This document shows positions 45,402 to 53,914 of a DNA stretch of 64,000 bases, one piece after another. A program made the position numbers and the translations under genes. The notes under the pieces were generated by a model that worked only from the letters and a program-made list of their open reading frames with translations, was not told where the DNA came from and ran no database searches. Source of the DNA: Rhizobium vallis (lineage in GTDB: Bacteria > Pseudomonadota > Alphaproteobacteria > Rhizobiales > Rhizobiaceae); assembly GCF_003985155.1 (NCBI RefSeq), contig NZ_ML133698.1:145682-209681 (forward strand), given 5' to 3'. Within the stretch, counting starts at the first letter, position 1. Each line of letters opens with the position of its first letter.

Positions 45402-46334
45402 ATGTACCAGGTCTTCAGCTTCGTCGACGGCCAGTTCAAGTCGCCGCTAGAAAATTTCATCTCGTCGGGAACGTCGAACATCGCCAACTGGATAAGCGGC
45501 CCGCTCACCGCGGCGCTGACGCTCTACGTCGTGCTCTATGGCTACCTCGTCCTGCGCGGATCCGTCCAGGATCCCATTCTCGAATTCGCGTTTCGGGCAA
45601 TGAAGCTTGCGATCATCGTCATGCTGGTGCGCAACGCCAGTGAATATCAGACCTACGTCACTAACATTTTCTTCGAGGCCCTGCCGCGTGAGATCTCCCA
45701 GGCGTTGAACTCAGGCGCTGTACCGAGCGCTTCCACCTTCGACAGCCTGCTCGACAAGGGCCAGAAATGCGCCCGCGAAATCTGGTCGCGTGCATCCTGG
45801 CCGGTCGATATCGTCACCGGTATCGGCGGGATGATGGTCATCGGTGCAACATTCACCGTGGCGGCGATCGGTTACATCGTCTCGCTCTATGCCCGGCTGG
45901 CGCTTGCCATCGTGCTGGCGATCGGCCCGATTTTCGTAGCGCTCGCGATGTTCCAATCAACCCGTCGTTTCACCGAGTCCTGGATCGGTCAGCTCGCCAA
46001 CTTTGTCATTCTGCAGGTCCTGGTGGTCGCGATCGGTTCGCTGTTGATCACCTGCATCGACACGACCTTCACGGCGATCGAAAGCTATACCGACGTCTTG
46101 ATGCGCCCGGTCGCGCTTTGCGCCATCTGCCTTGCCGCCCTCTACGTCTTCTACCAGTTGCCCGGTATCGCCTCGGCGCTTGCGGCAGGCGGAGCGTCCC
46201 TGACCTACGGATATGGCGCCGCTCGCGACGCTCACGAAAGCACGCTCGCTTGGGCAGCCTCCCGCAGCGCTCGAGCGGTCGGACGAGGAGCCCGCTCCGT
46301 CGGTCGCCGCCTCAGATCCGGAGGTGCCGGATGA
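45402..46334 (+). CDS. virB6: VirB6 channel protein
   Basis: The 310-residue inner-membrane protein has at least five hydrophobic segments, with the TrbL/VirB6 plan: ALTLYVVLYGYLVLRG (near residues 42-57), a central periplasmic loop, and GMMVIGATFTVAAIGYIVSLY and ALAIVLAIGPIFVALAMF in the second half. VirB6 lines the inner part of the transfer channel. The C-terminal 45 residues are basic and alanine-arginine-rich. The ATG has GAGGC upstream, three bases after the lipoprotein stop. Confidence 0.88.
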   Translation: MYQVFSFVDGQFKSPLENFISSGTSNIANWISGPLTAALTLYVVLYGYLVLRGSVQDPILEFAFRAMKLAIIVMLVRNASEYQTYVTNIFFEALPREISQALNSGAVPSASTFDSLLDKGQKCAREIWSRASWPVDIVTGIGGMMVIGATFTVAAIGYIVSLYARLALAIVLAIGPIFVALAMFQSTRRFTESWIGQLANFVILQVLVVAIGSLLITCIDTTFTAIESYTDVLMRPVALCAICLAALYVFYQLPGIASALAAGGASLTYGYGAARDAHESTLAWAASRSARAVGRGARSVGRRLRSGGAG

Positions 46335-46373
46335 AGGCCCCTCGACCACAAACATTGCATAGGTTGGCTCCAC

Positions 46374-46658
46374 ATGATCCGCATCATTTTATCGCTTGCC
46401 CTTGCCATCGACCTGACCGGCTGTGCCTCGATCTCCCACCCTCTGCCCAAATGTGACGGCTATTCCCGCCGCCCTCTAAACCGCTCCATGTGGCAGTGGG
46501 AGGACAATAACGCCGTCACGCAGCCCGCTTCCGAAACTGCCCCAGCAACGGCCGTCAGCCATGTCGCGTCCTATGGCGAAGAGCCGGTGACAGTGGAGCC
46601 CGCCGCCTTCGCGCATTTCGATCCCGCGGGTTCCTATCGGCCGTGCGGGGAACAGTGA
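46374..46658 (+). CDS. virB7: VirB7-like outer-membrane lipoprotein
   Basis: The 94-residue product has a lipoprotein signal with lipobox LTGC at residues 14-17 or so and a mature part with a second cysteine in PLPKCDGYSRRP, as in VirB7 proteins that form a disulphide-stabilised complex with VirB9. It is longer than the classical VirB7 (about 55 residues), and a further cysteine lies near the end. Its place between virB6 and virB8 supports the call. Sequence conservation in this family is low. Confidence 0.7.
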   Translation: MIRIILSLALAIDLTGCASISHPLPKCDGYSRRPLNRSMWQWEDNNAVTQPASETAPATAVSHVASYGEEPVTVEPAAFAHFDPAGSYRPCGEQ

Positions 46659-46659
46659 C

Positions 46660-47331
46660 ATGGTGACCACGGACAATCTCAAGAGCTATTTCGACAAGGC
46701 GCGCCGATTCGATCAGGATCGGCTCATCCAGGTGGAGCGGTCCGCCCGCGTCGCCTGGTTCATCGCCATTGCCGCCAGCGTGCTCGCCGCCGCTTCGATT
46801 TTCGCCGTCACCGGCCTCACGCCGCTGAAGACGGTCGAGCCTTTCGTGGTGCGGGTCGACAATTCGACCGGCATCGTCGACGTCGTCTCCGCACTGACCT
46901 CGACCGCCGGCGCCTATGACGAAGCCGTCACAAAATATTTCGCCGCCAAGTACGTGCGTGCCCGAGAAGGCTACGTCTGGAGTGAGGCCGAGGAAAATTT
47001 TAGGTCGGTCGCCTTGCTGTCGACCCAGCCGGAGCAGACACGTTTTGCAGTGGTCTATCGAGGCAGCAATCCGGATTCTCCGCAGAATATCTACGGCCGC
47101 AGCGCAGTGTCGCGCATCAACATCGTTTCGATCTCGCTGATCAACGCCAATGTCGTCTCGGTCCGCTACATCAGGACGATCACCCGCGGCGACGATGTGC
47201 GCACCACGCACTGGGTGGCGACGCTGACCTTCTCTTATGTCAACGCGCCGATGTCCTCGACCGACCGGCTGATCAATCCGCTGGGTTTCGCCGTCAGCGA
47301 ATATCGTGCCGATCCGGAGGCCATCAATTGA
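46660..47331 (+). CDS. virB8: VirB8 assembly factor
   Basis: The 223-residue protein has a short cytoplasmic part, one transmembrane helix (about residues 30-52) and a periplasmic NTF2-like domain with KTVEPFVVRVDNSTGIVDVV and the ITRGDDVRTTHWVATLTFSY strand, the normal VirB8 layout. It serves as assembly centre for VirB9 and VirB10. It begins one base after the upstream stop, and its TGA overlaps the TTG start of virB9. Confidence 0.92.
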   Translation: MVTTDNLKSYFDKARRFDQDRLIQVERSARVAWFIAIAASVLAAASIFAVTGLTPLKTVEPFVVRVDNSTGIVDVVSALTSTAGAYDEAVTKYFAAKYVRAREGYVWSEAEENFRSVALLSTQPEQTRFAVVYRGSNPDSPQNIYGRSAVSRINIVSISLINANVVSVRYIRTITRGDDVRTTHWVATLTFSYVNAPMSSTDRLINPLGFAVSEYRADPEAIN

Positions 47332-48182
47332 AACAGCATTTCCTGATTACCCTGGCTATGGCCGCCAGCCTCTCATCCGTAGCGTTCGCCCTCGAGACCC
47401 CACGCAGCGCGCCCCAGGACAGCCGCATCCGTTTTGTCGACTATCAGCCCTACAACATCACGAAGGTCGTCGGCAGCTTGCGGTCCTCGGTGCAGATCGA
47501 GTTTGCCGCCGACGAGGAGATCGCCCATGTCGCGCTCGGCAACAGTGTCGCGTGGGAGGTGGCGCCGGCCGGCAATATCCTGTTCCTAAAACCCCGCGAA
47601 AATCAGCCGGTGACGAACATTTCGGTCGTGACGACGCGGCGGGACGGCTCGACACGCAGCTATCAGATGGAGCTGACGGTGCGCGATGGCACCGTCGAGG
47701 CCGGGCAGAACACCTACTTTTATGTGAAATATCGCTATCCCACCGACGAGGCCGAGCGCCGGAGGCTCGATGGGGCTGCTCGGGCGCAAGCGGCTCAGGC
47801 CGGCGAAGCGGATAAGGTTCTTGCTCTTCACGAAGCCTACGGGCCACGCAACTGGCGCTATTCCGCTCAAGGGTCGGCGGCGCTTGAACCGCAGGCGGTC
47901 TATGATAACGGCAAGGTCACCACCTTCGCCTTCGTCGGCAACCAGGAAATGCCGGCGATCTATATGGAGAATTCCGACGGTAGCGAAAGCCTGGTGCCGA
48001 AGTCCGTGGACGGCAACCTGGTGCTGGTGCACGCGATCAGCCGCAAGTTCATCCTGCGCAGGGGAGGCGACGTCCTCTGCGTCTTCAATGAGGCCTACGA
48101 CCGTGTCGGCATCAATCCCGATACGAATACGACCTCGCCTTCTGTCGAGCGCGTCGTCAAGACTCAAGATGGCAGAGGATAA
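47328..48182 (+). CDS. virB9: VirB9 outer-membrane core protein
   Basis: The 284-residue protein has a signal peptide with MAASLSSVAFAL. Its N-terminal domain has AQDSRIRFVDYQPYNITKV and its C-terminal beta domain begins near residue 175 with NWRYSAQGSAALEPQAVYDNG, a typical VirB9/TraO pattern (F-Y-R segment). It forms the outer-membrane ring with VirB7 and VirB10. The start is TTG at 47328 with GGAGG seven bases upstream, overlapping the virB8 stop; no ATG lies near the signal peptide start. Confidence 0.92.
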   Translation: MKQHFLITLAMAASLSSVAFALETPRSAPQDSRIRFVDYQPYNITKVVGSLRSSVQIEFAADEEIAHVALGNSVAWEVAPAGNILFLKPRENQPVTNISVVTTRRDGSTRSYQMELTVRDGTVEAGQNTYFYVKYRYPTDEAERRRLDGAARAQAAQAGEADKVLALHEAYGPRNWRYSAQGSAALEPQAVYDNGKVTTFAFVGNQEMPAIYMENSDGSESLVPKSVDGNLVLVHAISRKFILRRGGDVLCVFNEAYDRVGINPDTNTTSPSVERVVKTQDGRG

Positions 48183-48194
48183 TAGGAGGAGGTC

Positions 48195-49370
48195 ATGGCC
48201 GAGGAAGACACCACCCAAATCCCGGGGGAGCGCGCGGAAACCACGGTCGGCCGCGGGCTGGACAACAACCCAACCCTGAAGCGCGGTGCGGTGGCGCTCG
48301 CAATCGTCGCCTTCGTTGGCTTTGCGCTCTGGTCGATGCGCGGGCAGGAGAAGCCGGCCGACGGCACGCAGCCCGAGCGTGTCGTCATCCGCCAGACATC
48401 GGATTTCGAGCCGGCAAAAGAGCCGGTCCAACCGATCGCCGCGCCACCGGAAGTCCAGCTTCCAACACCTCTGGCGACTGAGCAGGTCCCAGGCGAGGAT
48501 GATAAGCTGCTCGACGCAGCCCGTCGCGCGCCGGTCATGGCTTATGGTGGTGAGAAGTCACCTCCGACCCGTCGTCAGGACGAAGCCTCCAGCGCTGATA
48601 CCAGCACGAACTACATTCCGCTCGGGAATAATCCGGGCAACCTCGGCGCCCAGAGCGAAAACGAGGACCAGCGATTCGACCGCATGCTGACACCGACGCA
48701 GCTTCAGGGCTCGCGCGCCGGAACGTTTGGGAACCGGGACTTCATCATCGCCATGGGAACCTCCATTCCCTGCGTCCTGGAGACAGCACTTTCTTCCGAC
48801 CAGCCCGGGTTCACAAGCTGCGTCATCAATCGGGACATCCTGTCGGACAACGGCCGTGTCGTTCTGATGGAGAAGGGCACGCAGGTCGTCGGCGAATATC
48901 GCGGCGGTCTTCGACGCGGTCAGAAACGGCTGTTTGTCCTCTGGAGCCGGGCGAAGACGCCGAAGGGCGTGATCATCACCCTGACATCGCCGGCAACCGA
49001 TGCCCTTGGGCGTGCCGGCGTCGACGGCTACGTCGATACCCATTGGTGGGAGCGTTTTGGCAGCGCGATCCTTTTGTCGATCGTCGGCGATGCGACCTCC
49101 TATGCCAACACCCAGATGCAGGATAGCGGTGTCGAGGCGCAGGGCACGACGAGCGCCGGTCAGCAGGCCGCGGCGATCGCCGTCGAGCAGTCGATCAACA
49201 TTCCGCCGACCTTGATGAAGCATCAAGGGGAATTGGTTTCGATCTTCCTGGGCCGTGATCTCGATTTTTCGAGCGTCTATCGGCTTCGCGTGACGGAACC
49301 GCGCAGCCGCATTTACGATCGCGCCGTGCTGGGCGCCTTTGCTCCCAACTCAACCCTAGTCACCAAATAG
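48195..49370 (+). CDS. virB10: VirB10 channel protein
   Basis: This 391-residue protein has a cytoplasmic N-terminus, a membrane helix (about residues 35-52), a proline-rich region, and a C-terminal beta barrel with FIIAMGTSIPCVLETALSSDQPG. Conserved strands with VLMEKGTQVVGEYRGGL and the NIPPTLMKHQGE antenna region follow. It spans both membranes and senses ATP use by the energy-coupling ATPases. GGAGG precedes the ATG. Confidence 0.93.
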   Translation: MAEEDTTQIPGERAETTVGRGLDNNPTLKRGAVALAIVAFVGFALWSMRGQEKPADGTQPERVVIRQTSDFEPAKEPVQPIAAPPEVQLPTPLATEQVPGEDDKLLDAARRAPVMAYGGEKSPPTRRQDEASSADTSTNYIPLGNNPGNLGAQSENEDQRFDRMLTPTQLQGSRAGTFGNRDFIIAMGTSIPCVLETALSSDQPGFTSCVINRDILSDNGRVVLMEKGTQVVGEYRGGLRRGQKRLFVLWSRAKTPKGVIITLTSPATDALGRAGVDGYVDTHWWERFGSAILLSIVGDATSYANTQMQDSGVEAQGTTSAGQQAAAIAVEQSINIPPTLMKHQGELVSIFLGRDLDFSSVYRLRVTEPRSRIYDRAVLGAFAPNSTLVTK

Positions 49371-49378
49371 GTCCGCCA

Positions 49379-50413
49379 ATGACAGAGGGAGCCGATTCCG
49401 GTGTCGTGCGCGAGTTGCTGGCACCGCTGTCGCCCTTCCTGCGCGACAAGTCCCTCTATGAGATCATCATCAACTGGCCAACCCAGGTCGTCACCGAGGG
49501 TACGGCCGGCTGGCAAATCCACGATCTGCCGGAGCTGTCGTTCGACAAGCTGATGCGTCTGGCGCGCGCCGTCGCCAGCTTTTCCCACCAATCGATCGAC
49601 GAAACCCGGCCGATCCTCTCGGCAACGCTGCCAGGCGACGAGCGCATCCAGATCGTGATCCCGCCGGCAACAACGAAGGGAACCGTCAGCATCACCATCA
49701 GGAAGCCGTCGTCGGTGTCGCTGAGCTTGAACGATCTTGATCATGGCGGCCTGTTTGCCGAGGTGGCGCGGACGGAAGCGGACGTCTGTACGGGGGACCG
49801 CAAGCTCCTGGAGTTCTATCGAAATGGTTCCTACCAGGCCTTCCTTCGGGAAGCGGTATACGCGCGTAAGAACATCATCATCTCCGGGGCGACCGGCTCC
49901 GGCAAGACGACGCTTTCGAAGGCATTGATCCGCTATATTCCTTCGAGCGAGCGGATCATTTCCATTGAAGACACGCCCGAGTTGGTCATCCCGCAACCCA
50001 ACCACGTCCGTCTTTTCTATTCCAAGGGCGGCCAGGGGCTTGCGAAGGTCGGGGCCAAAGATCTTCTCGAATCCTGCCTTCGTATGCGGCCGGATCGCAT
50101 CCTTCTCCAGGAGCTGCGCGATGGCACCGCATTCTATTACATCCGCAACGTCAACTCAGGCCATCCCGGTTCGATTACGACCGTCCACGCCGACTCGGCG
50201 CGACTTGCATTCGAACAGCTGACATTGCTGGTTAAGGAGTCAGAGGGCGGAAGGGACCTGGAACGAGGTGACATACGGGAGATGCTGAAGATCGCGATCG
50301 ACGTCATTGTCCAGTGCAAACGCATCGATGGGCGGTTTCGGGTGACCGAAATCTACTATCGGGATGCCGGGAACGCCGAACCCCATAGATCTGATGATCA
50401 CAGCCTTGCGTAG
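49379..50413 (+). CDS. virB11: VirB11 secretion ATPase
   Basis: The 344-residue hexameric ATPase has an N-terminal domain with EIIINWPTQVVTEG and a RecA-like core: Walker A GATGSGKTT near residue 171, the ISIEDTPELV acidic box, LRMRPDRILLQELRDG and the GHPGSITTVHADSA histidine box. All catalytic motifs are present. It energises the secretion switch from pilus to DNA transfer. It begins eight bases after virB10 and ends the operon; no virD4-type gene follows in this window. Confidence 0.94.
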   Translation: MTEGADSGVVRELLAPLSPFLRDKSLYEIIINWPTQVVTEGTAGWQIHDLPELSFDKLMRLARAVASFSHQSIDETRPILSATLPGDERIQIVIPPATTKGTVSITIRKPSSVSLSLNDLDHGGLFAEVARTEADVCTGDRKLLEFYRNGSYQAFLREAVYARKNIIISGATGSGKTTLSKALIRYIPSSERIISIEDTPELVIPQPNHVRLFYSKGGQGLAKVGAKDLLESCLRMRPDRILLQELRDGTAFYYIRNVNSGHPGSITTVHADSARLAFEQLTLLVKESEGGRDLERGDIREMLKIAIDVIVQCKRIDGRFRVTEIYYRDAGNAEPHRSDDHSLA

Positions 50414-50463
50414 CCGCCAGTTTCGGCATGTACGCAGAAAGCTGCGCTAGGAGCGGTTGCGCA

Positions 50464-50610
50464 TCAAGCCGCCTTTGGCGTTACCGTTAGGCGGACGCCT
50501 AATGCTGAAAGCACCCTGAGGACCGTCTCATAGCGGAGTTTGGAACCTGCCTTCAACGCTTTATACAGGCTCTCTCTTCCAAGTCCGGTCTCGTTGGCGA
50601 TGGCGCTCAT
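50464..50610 (-). pseudogene. Truncated addiction-module antidote (HTH) remnant
   Basis: The minus strand encodes MSAIANETGLGRESLYKALKAGSK followed by a YETVLRVLSALGVRL stretch and a stop. This is the C-terminal half of the putative addiction-module antidote family of small Xre-like proteins, usually about 100 residues. Upstream of the ATG the frame soon meets a stop and no partner toxin is present. I read it as a truncated antidote gene; a 48-residue protein could still be made. Confidence 0.6.
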
Positions 50611-50813
50611 TCGAGAGATCGTTCTCCTGTGCTTCCATTGTTTCGCCCCCTAATCGTGCCGCGTCTGCTGTGGCCGGCTGTTTCCCATTGATGCCTATGT
50701 TCGGTGGCCGCTGGTTCAGGTGCTGCCGATGATGCGGCGCTCCTCACCGAGCGGGATGATCCAGCCGCCGGCGCGATCCGGTCGCGCAAATTCATCCGGG
50801 CCCACTGTCTGCG

Positions 50814-51839
50814 TCAGGCGGGTACGAACGGTTTGCAGCTCCGCGTCGATAGCGGCACGGATGAGATCGCTCGATGCCGACGAAGACTGGCCGGAGGTTG
50901 AGGCGAGCGAGCGCCTGCTGATCGGCGGGCGCGACGTCGGTGTCGGCGACGGGCTGGCCCGGCACGGGTGACGATCCCTCCGATCAGTCCGCCCATGGCC
51001 GTTGCTTTTTCCACTTCTCTTACCGGCACGGCATCCAGCAGTGACCGGGTGCGTTGGAGATCCCCTTGGAGCCTTCGCGCGAAGGGCTGGTGGGTGAGGC
51101 CGCGAAGGGCGCTGGCGAGCTCCGCGTGCCCGAGCGAATTGATGAGATTGGCGATATGGAGGCGGAGAAGCCCGATGAAGAGCGCGTCTTTCTCCTCCGG
51201 TTTGATCGGCTCGCCTTCATCGACCGGATCGCGGACCGAGAGGTGGGCTTCGGTGGGACTTGGCGCCGCCATCCCCCAGCGTGTCGCGATGGCGATGCGC
51301 TTCACTGTGACCTTACTGCCTCCGGCGGTGATATCTATCCGTCCAGCCTGAGCCCAGGCGCGGTTCAATGCTTTGGCCGGGCCGCCATTGTCATGGCAGC
51401 CTTTGGCCTCGGCCACGGTCAAGGATGACAGGTCGGATGCGCAGGCGATCCAGTCAGGCAGGTCGCCACGGAACAAGCGCGTGACTTTGACCTGCCGGCG
51501 ACATTCGAGGTCGATGATGCGGCTGCCGCGATGCGCGCAGATCGAAAGGTTGAAGTATCGTTCGAGATAGGCGCGGGCCACGAAGCGGCCGAACAGGCCG
51601 AATAGCGCAACCTTCACTTCGCGGGCCTGTCCGAGCGGTTCTCGGAGGATGAAGGGTGTGCCCGCCGGTTGCGTCAACAGCGCGTGGAGGATGGACCACG
51701 CGCCATATGCAGCCCCTGGCGTCTGCAACACTTCGCGAATACCGGCGTCCTCGATCTCCGAGACGTCGAGGTCGACGGTCGCGCCCGTGACAAGGCTGGA
51801 TGCTGGCGGATCGAAACTGTGCAGGAAGGTCCTCGTCAT
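50814..51839 (-). CDS. HipA-linked protein with possible PD-(D/E)XK nuclease core
   Basis: The gene overlaps the hipA stop by four bases (ATGA), so it is the third gene of the hipBA operon. In its 341 residues the stretch LPDWIACASDLSSLTVAEAKG (D near 129, E near 144, K near 146) looks like the D...ExK signature of PD-(D/E)XK nucleases, with LERYF (E near 93) as a possible earlier acidic position. The last 50 or so residues are arginine-rich and odd. A -1 change of frame near residue 295 gives a proline/serine-rich linker and then a tail ending near 50716 (LIRAAIDAELQ...). The true C-terminus is therefore in doubt. Confidence 0.6.
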   Translation of the reverse strand: MTRTFLHSFDPPASSLVTGATVDLDVSEIEDAGIREVLQTPGAAYGAWSILHALLTQPAGTPFILREPLGQAREVKVALFGLFGRFVARAYLERYFNLSICAHRGSRIIDLECRRQVKVTRLFRGDLPDWIACASDLSSLTVAEAKGCHDNGGPAKALNRAWAQAGRIDITAGGSKVTVKRIAIATRWGMAAPSPTEAHLSVRDPVDEGEPIKPEEKDALFIGLLRLHIANLINSLGHAELASALRGLTHQPFARRLQGDLQRTRSLLDAVPVREVEKATAMGGLIGGIVTRAGPARRRHRRRARRSAGARSPQPPASLRRHRAISSVPLSTRSCKPFVPA

Positions 51840-53083
51840 AACGCCAGCGCCCGCTTGAGATCGTCATGCTCGAAAGCGCTGGCCATGCGGTTGATCTCCG
51901 CCGATCGAGCGCCGACCGCCTTGGCGGCGTCGCGCCATGTCGCGGTCACCGCCGCGACTTCTTTGATGACAATGCGCGCTTGCGGCAGCGTGAGTGCGAA
52001 GAACTCCGACGCCGCCTCCAGGAGATCGACGGAGCAGGTGCCTTCGTCGAGATCGATGTTCGTCGTGAGCACCCGTGCCTTCAGATCGGTTGGAACGGGA
52101 TTGAGGTCGTAGGCCGGTGAGAGCGACCATCCGGCCTTTCCCTGCCACAGGAAGCCGTGATTGCGCAGGTGATCATCGACGTTCGAGATCAGGACGTTGA
52201 AGACCACGCGCCGGTAGAGGGCATGGGCGTCGGTTTTTCCCTGGGCGCCGTGCTGCGCGAGGGCGTCGACGATCTCCGGGTAGCTGCCGCGCTCGCCATC
52301 CCTGGCGCCCACCATCGCCATCGCCGACAGAAACGGGATGCGGGTCGCGCCATCGCGGTCGAAGCGCCGTGAGAGCATGACTGCCTTGCCGGCGATATCG
52401 ATCAGCTCATGATCGGGAGTGGCGATACCGGCCTGACCGGCGAGCCGCAGCGCGATCTCCTCCCAGGTCTCTATGCTGTAGTCGTCGGTCTCTTTCGGGA
52501 ACTTGGCGATGGAGAGGCGACCATGTTGGTCGATGACCGACGCCTTCGGACGCGCGCCGCCAAGAGAGGAGCCGGGGGCAAAGATGAGTTGGAGATCTTC
52601 GTCAGTTTCCTCGTCGCGGAGAATCCGCTCGCTGATCTGGAGCAGTCTGCCAAGCTCGATCAGGGCGGGAACGCCATCGCGGATCGGCGCCTGAAAAACC
52701 TCGTCGCCGACCCAGCGGAAGCGGAGCGCGCCAAGCCTGGTCTCGTCGGCGACACCGAGCAGATAGTCGCTTTCCGCGAGGGTGCGAACGGCGTGAGCTT
52801 CGCGCTCCGCCAGGCGGCGTTCGGCACGCTGCATCAGGCGGCGACCCCAGGTATCGGGCGCCGAGTCGCCAATGGACCCGAAGGTCGCCAGTCCAGCAGG
52901 AGGGGCGAAGGCGCCGCGGGTCAGAGCAAGGGCGGGCTCGAGAGAGAAGCGGTCTGGGTCATCGGGCCACGTATCGTCATATTCAAAGAGGATCGTTTCC
53001 GCGCCGCGGACGCGATTGCTTCTCGCCAGTCCAATCGAGCGTGTCCGGCCGTCCAGATCGATATGGACCTCGAAGTCAGCCAT
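51836..53083 (-). CDS. hipA: HipA-family serine/threonine kinase toxin
   Basis: This 415-residue protein has the HipA N-terminal domain (VGLATFGSIGDSAPDTWGRRL region) and the kinase C-terminal domain. Visible kinase marks are a glycine-rich PGSSLGGARPKASV, the catalytic NVLISNVDDHLRNHGFL with its DD and N, and SPAYDLNP with the metal-binding aspartate. HipA toxins phosphorylate tRNA synthetases or other targets and cause dormancy. The gene overlaps hipB by eight bases and the following gene by four. The catalytic residues look intact. Confidence 0.93.
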   Translation of the reverse strand: MADFEVHIDLDGRTRSIGLARSNRVRGAETILFEYDDTWPDDPDRFSLEPALALTRGAFAPPAGLATFGSIGDSAPDTWGRRLMQRAERRLAEREAHAVRTLAESDYLLGVADETRLGALRFRWVGDEVFQAPIRDGVPALIELGRLLQISERILRDEETDEDLQLIFAPGSSLGGARPKASVIDQHGRLSIAKFPKETDDYSIETWEEIALRLAGQAGIATPDHELIDIAGKAVMLSRRFDRDGATRIPFLSAMAMVGARDGERGSYPEIVDALAQHGAQGKTDAHALYRRVVFNVLISNVDDHLRNHGFLWQGKAGWSLSPAYDLNPVPTDLKARVLTTNIDLDEGTCSVDLLEAASEFFALTLPQARIVIKEVAAVTATWRDAAKAVGARSAEINRMASAFEHDDLKRALAL

Positions 53084-53411
53084 CGCGGGACGATCCGGAT
53101 GGCCGCTTGAGATGGATGTGCTTGGGCAGATCGGCGCTGGCCAACGCCTGTCCGACGCTGTCGTTGCTGATGTCGGCGACCTGGCTCAGGCCGTCGAGCA
53201 GGCCGAGGGCCTGCAGCACGCCGGCATAGATGCCTATACTGACATTGGTGTCGCCGGCTTCGACCCTTTGTAGGGTCGACCGCGATGTGAAAGCACGCTC
53301 CGCCACGACCGCCATAGGCAGCTTGCGACGGCGGCGGGCGTCGTGGATATCCGCGCCGAGCTTCCGCAGGGCACGACGCACGGCCGCTGGAGGGGTATGT
53401 GGAGTAGGCAT
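53076..53411 (-). CDS. hipB: HipB-like Xre-family antitoxin and autorepressor
   Basis: The 111-residue product is a helix-turn-helix protein: LGADIHDARRRRKLPMAVVAERAFTSRSTLQRVEAGDTNVSIG spans the Xre domain (about residues 18-65), followed by helices and a polar C-terminal tail that may occupy the HipA kinase. It begins the hipBA operon and overlaps hipA by eight bases. It should repress the operon through the operator at 53420-53454. Confidence 0.88.
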   Translation of the reverse strand: MPTPHTPPAAVRRALRKLGADIHDARRRRKLPMAVVAERAFTSRSTLQRVEAGDTNVSIGIYAGVLQALGLLDGLSQVADISNDSVGQALASADLPKHIHLKRPSGSSRDG

Positions 53412-53419
53412 TTGCTACC

Positions 53420-53454
53420 TTCGCACTACAGATCGGCGGGATATGTAGCACGAA
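53420..53454. promoter_or_regulatory. Candidate hipB operator
   Basis: TTCGCACTAC (53420-53429) and GTAGCACGAA (53445-53454) form an inverted repeat with eight of ten matches and a 15-base centre. It ends within 45 bases of the hipB start, suitable for autorepression by a HipB dimer. The rest of 53412-53756 shows no gene; two low-complexity open frames there are not convincing. Confidence 0.5.
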
Positions 53455-53756
53455 GATTACAATTCTTCTAGCCCCGCCTAGAGTCGATCCCAGTGTTTAC
53501 CGGCTGCGGGAACTGCCCGGTTCCGCCAGAAAGCTAGCCGTGAAGCGTAGGGGGCGGTCGAGCGCGCCCGGGTCCTCGATCGGGCTTGTGAACTCTGCTA
53601 TAGAGACATGACGGTACTTTTCGGTTGGCTCTGGAGCGACGCCAAGCAGCCGAAAATCAGTTTCGAGAGGCGATCGACCTCGATAGATACCGAAACCGCG
53701 CAAAATATTTTTTGTGCGATTTTTCCTTTGAAATCAACACTTGGCGACAACTCCCG

Positions 53757-53807
53757 TCCGCCCGTTTGATCGCGCCGCCTGGACTCCTGCGGGGGAAAAC
53801 GGGCGGA
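53757..53807 (+). other. 51-base perfect-arm hairpin upstream of the ParB-like gene
   Basis: TCCGCCCGTTT (53757-53767) and AAACGGGCGGA (53797-53807) are exact 11-base complements around a 29-base GC-rich loop that may fold further with CCGC and GCGG. It is about 108 bases upstream of the gene and is followed by AAAATTTT. It could be a single-stranded DNA promoter of the leading-region kind, an RNA leader structure or an upstream terminator. Confidence 0.6.
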
Positions 53808-53831
53808 AAATTTTGAGGGCTAGGCGGAGAA

Positions 53832-53900
53832 AGAGTAAGAGGCGGGAAGGGGATTCTGTGACGGGTTAGGAGGTTCGGAGAGAGGCTCCGGCCGGCCCGC
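53832..53900 (+). repeat. Conserved purine-rich leader element, copy 1
   Basis: AGAGTAAGAGG (53832-53842) followed by CGGGAAGGG and then a GGAGAG block lies in the untranslated leader of the ParB-like gene. The same blocks, in the same order with small spacing changes, recur at 59295-59370. There is no open frame of interest across it. It may be a conserved leader or promoter element of these plasmid genes. Confidence 0.6.
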
Positions 53901-53914
53901 CACGGAGAAATGAA

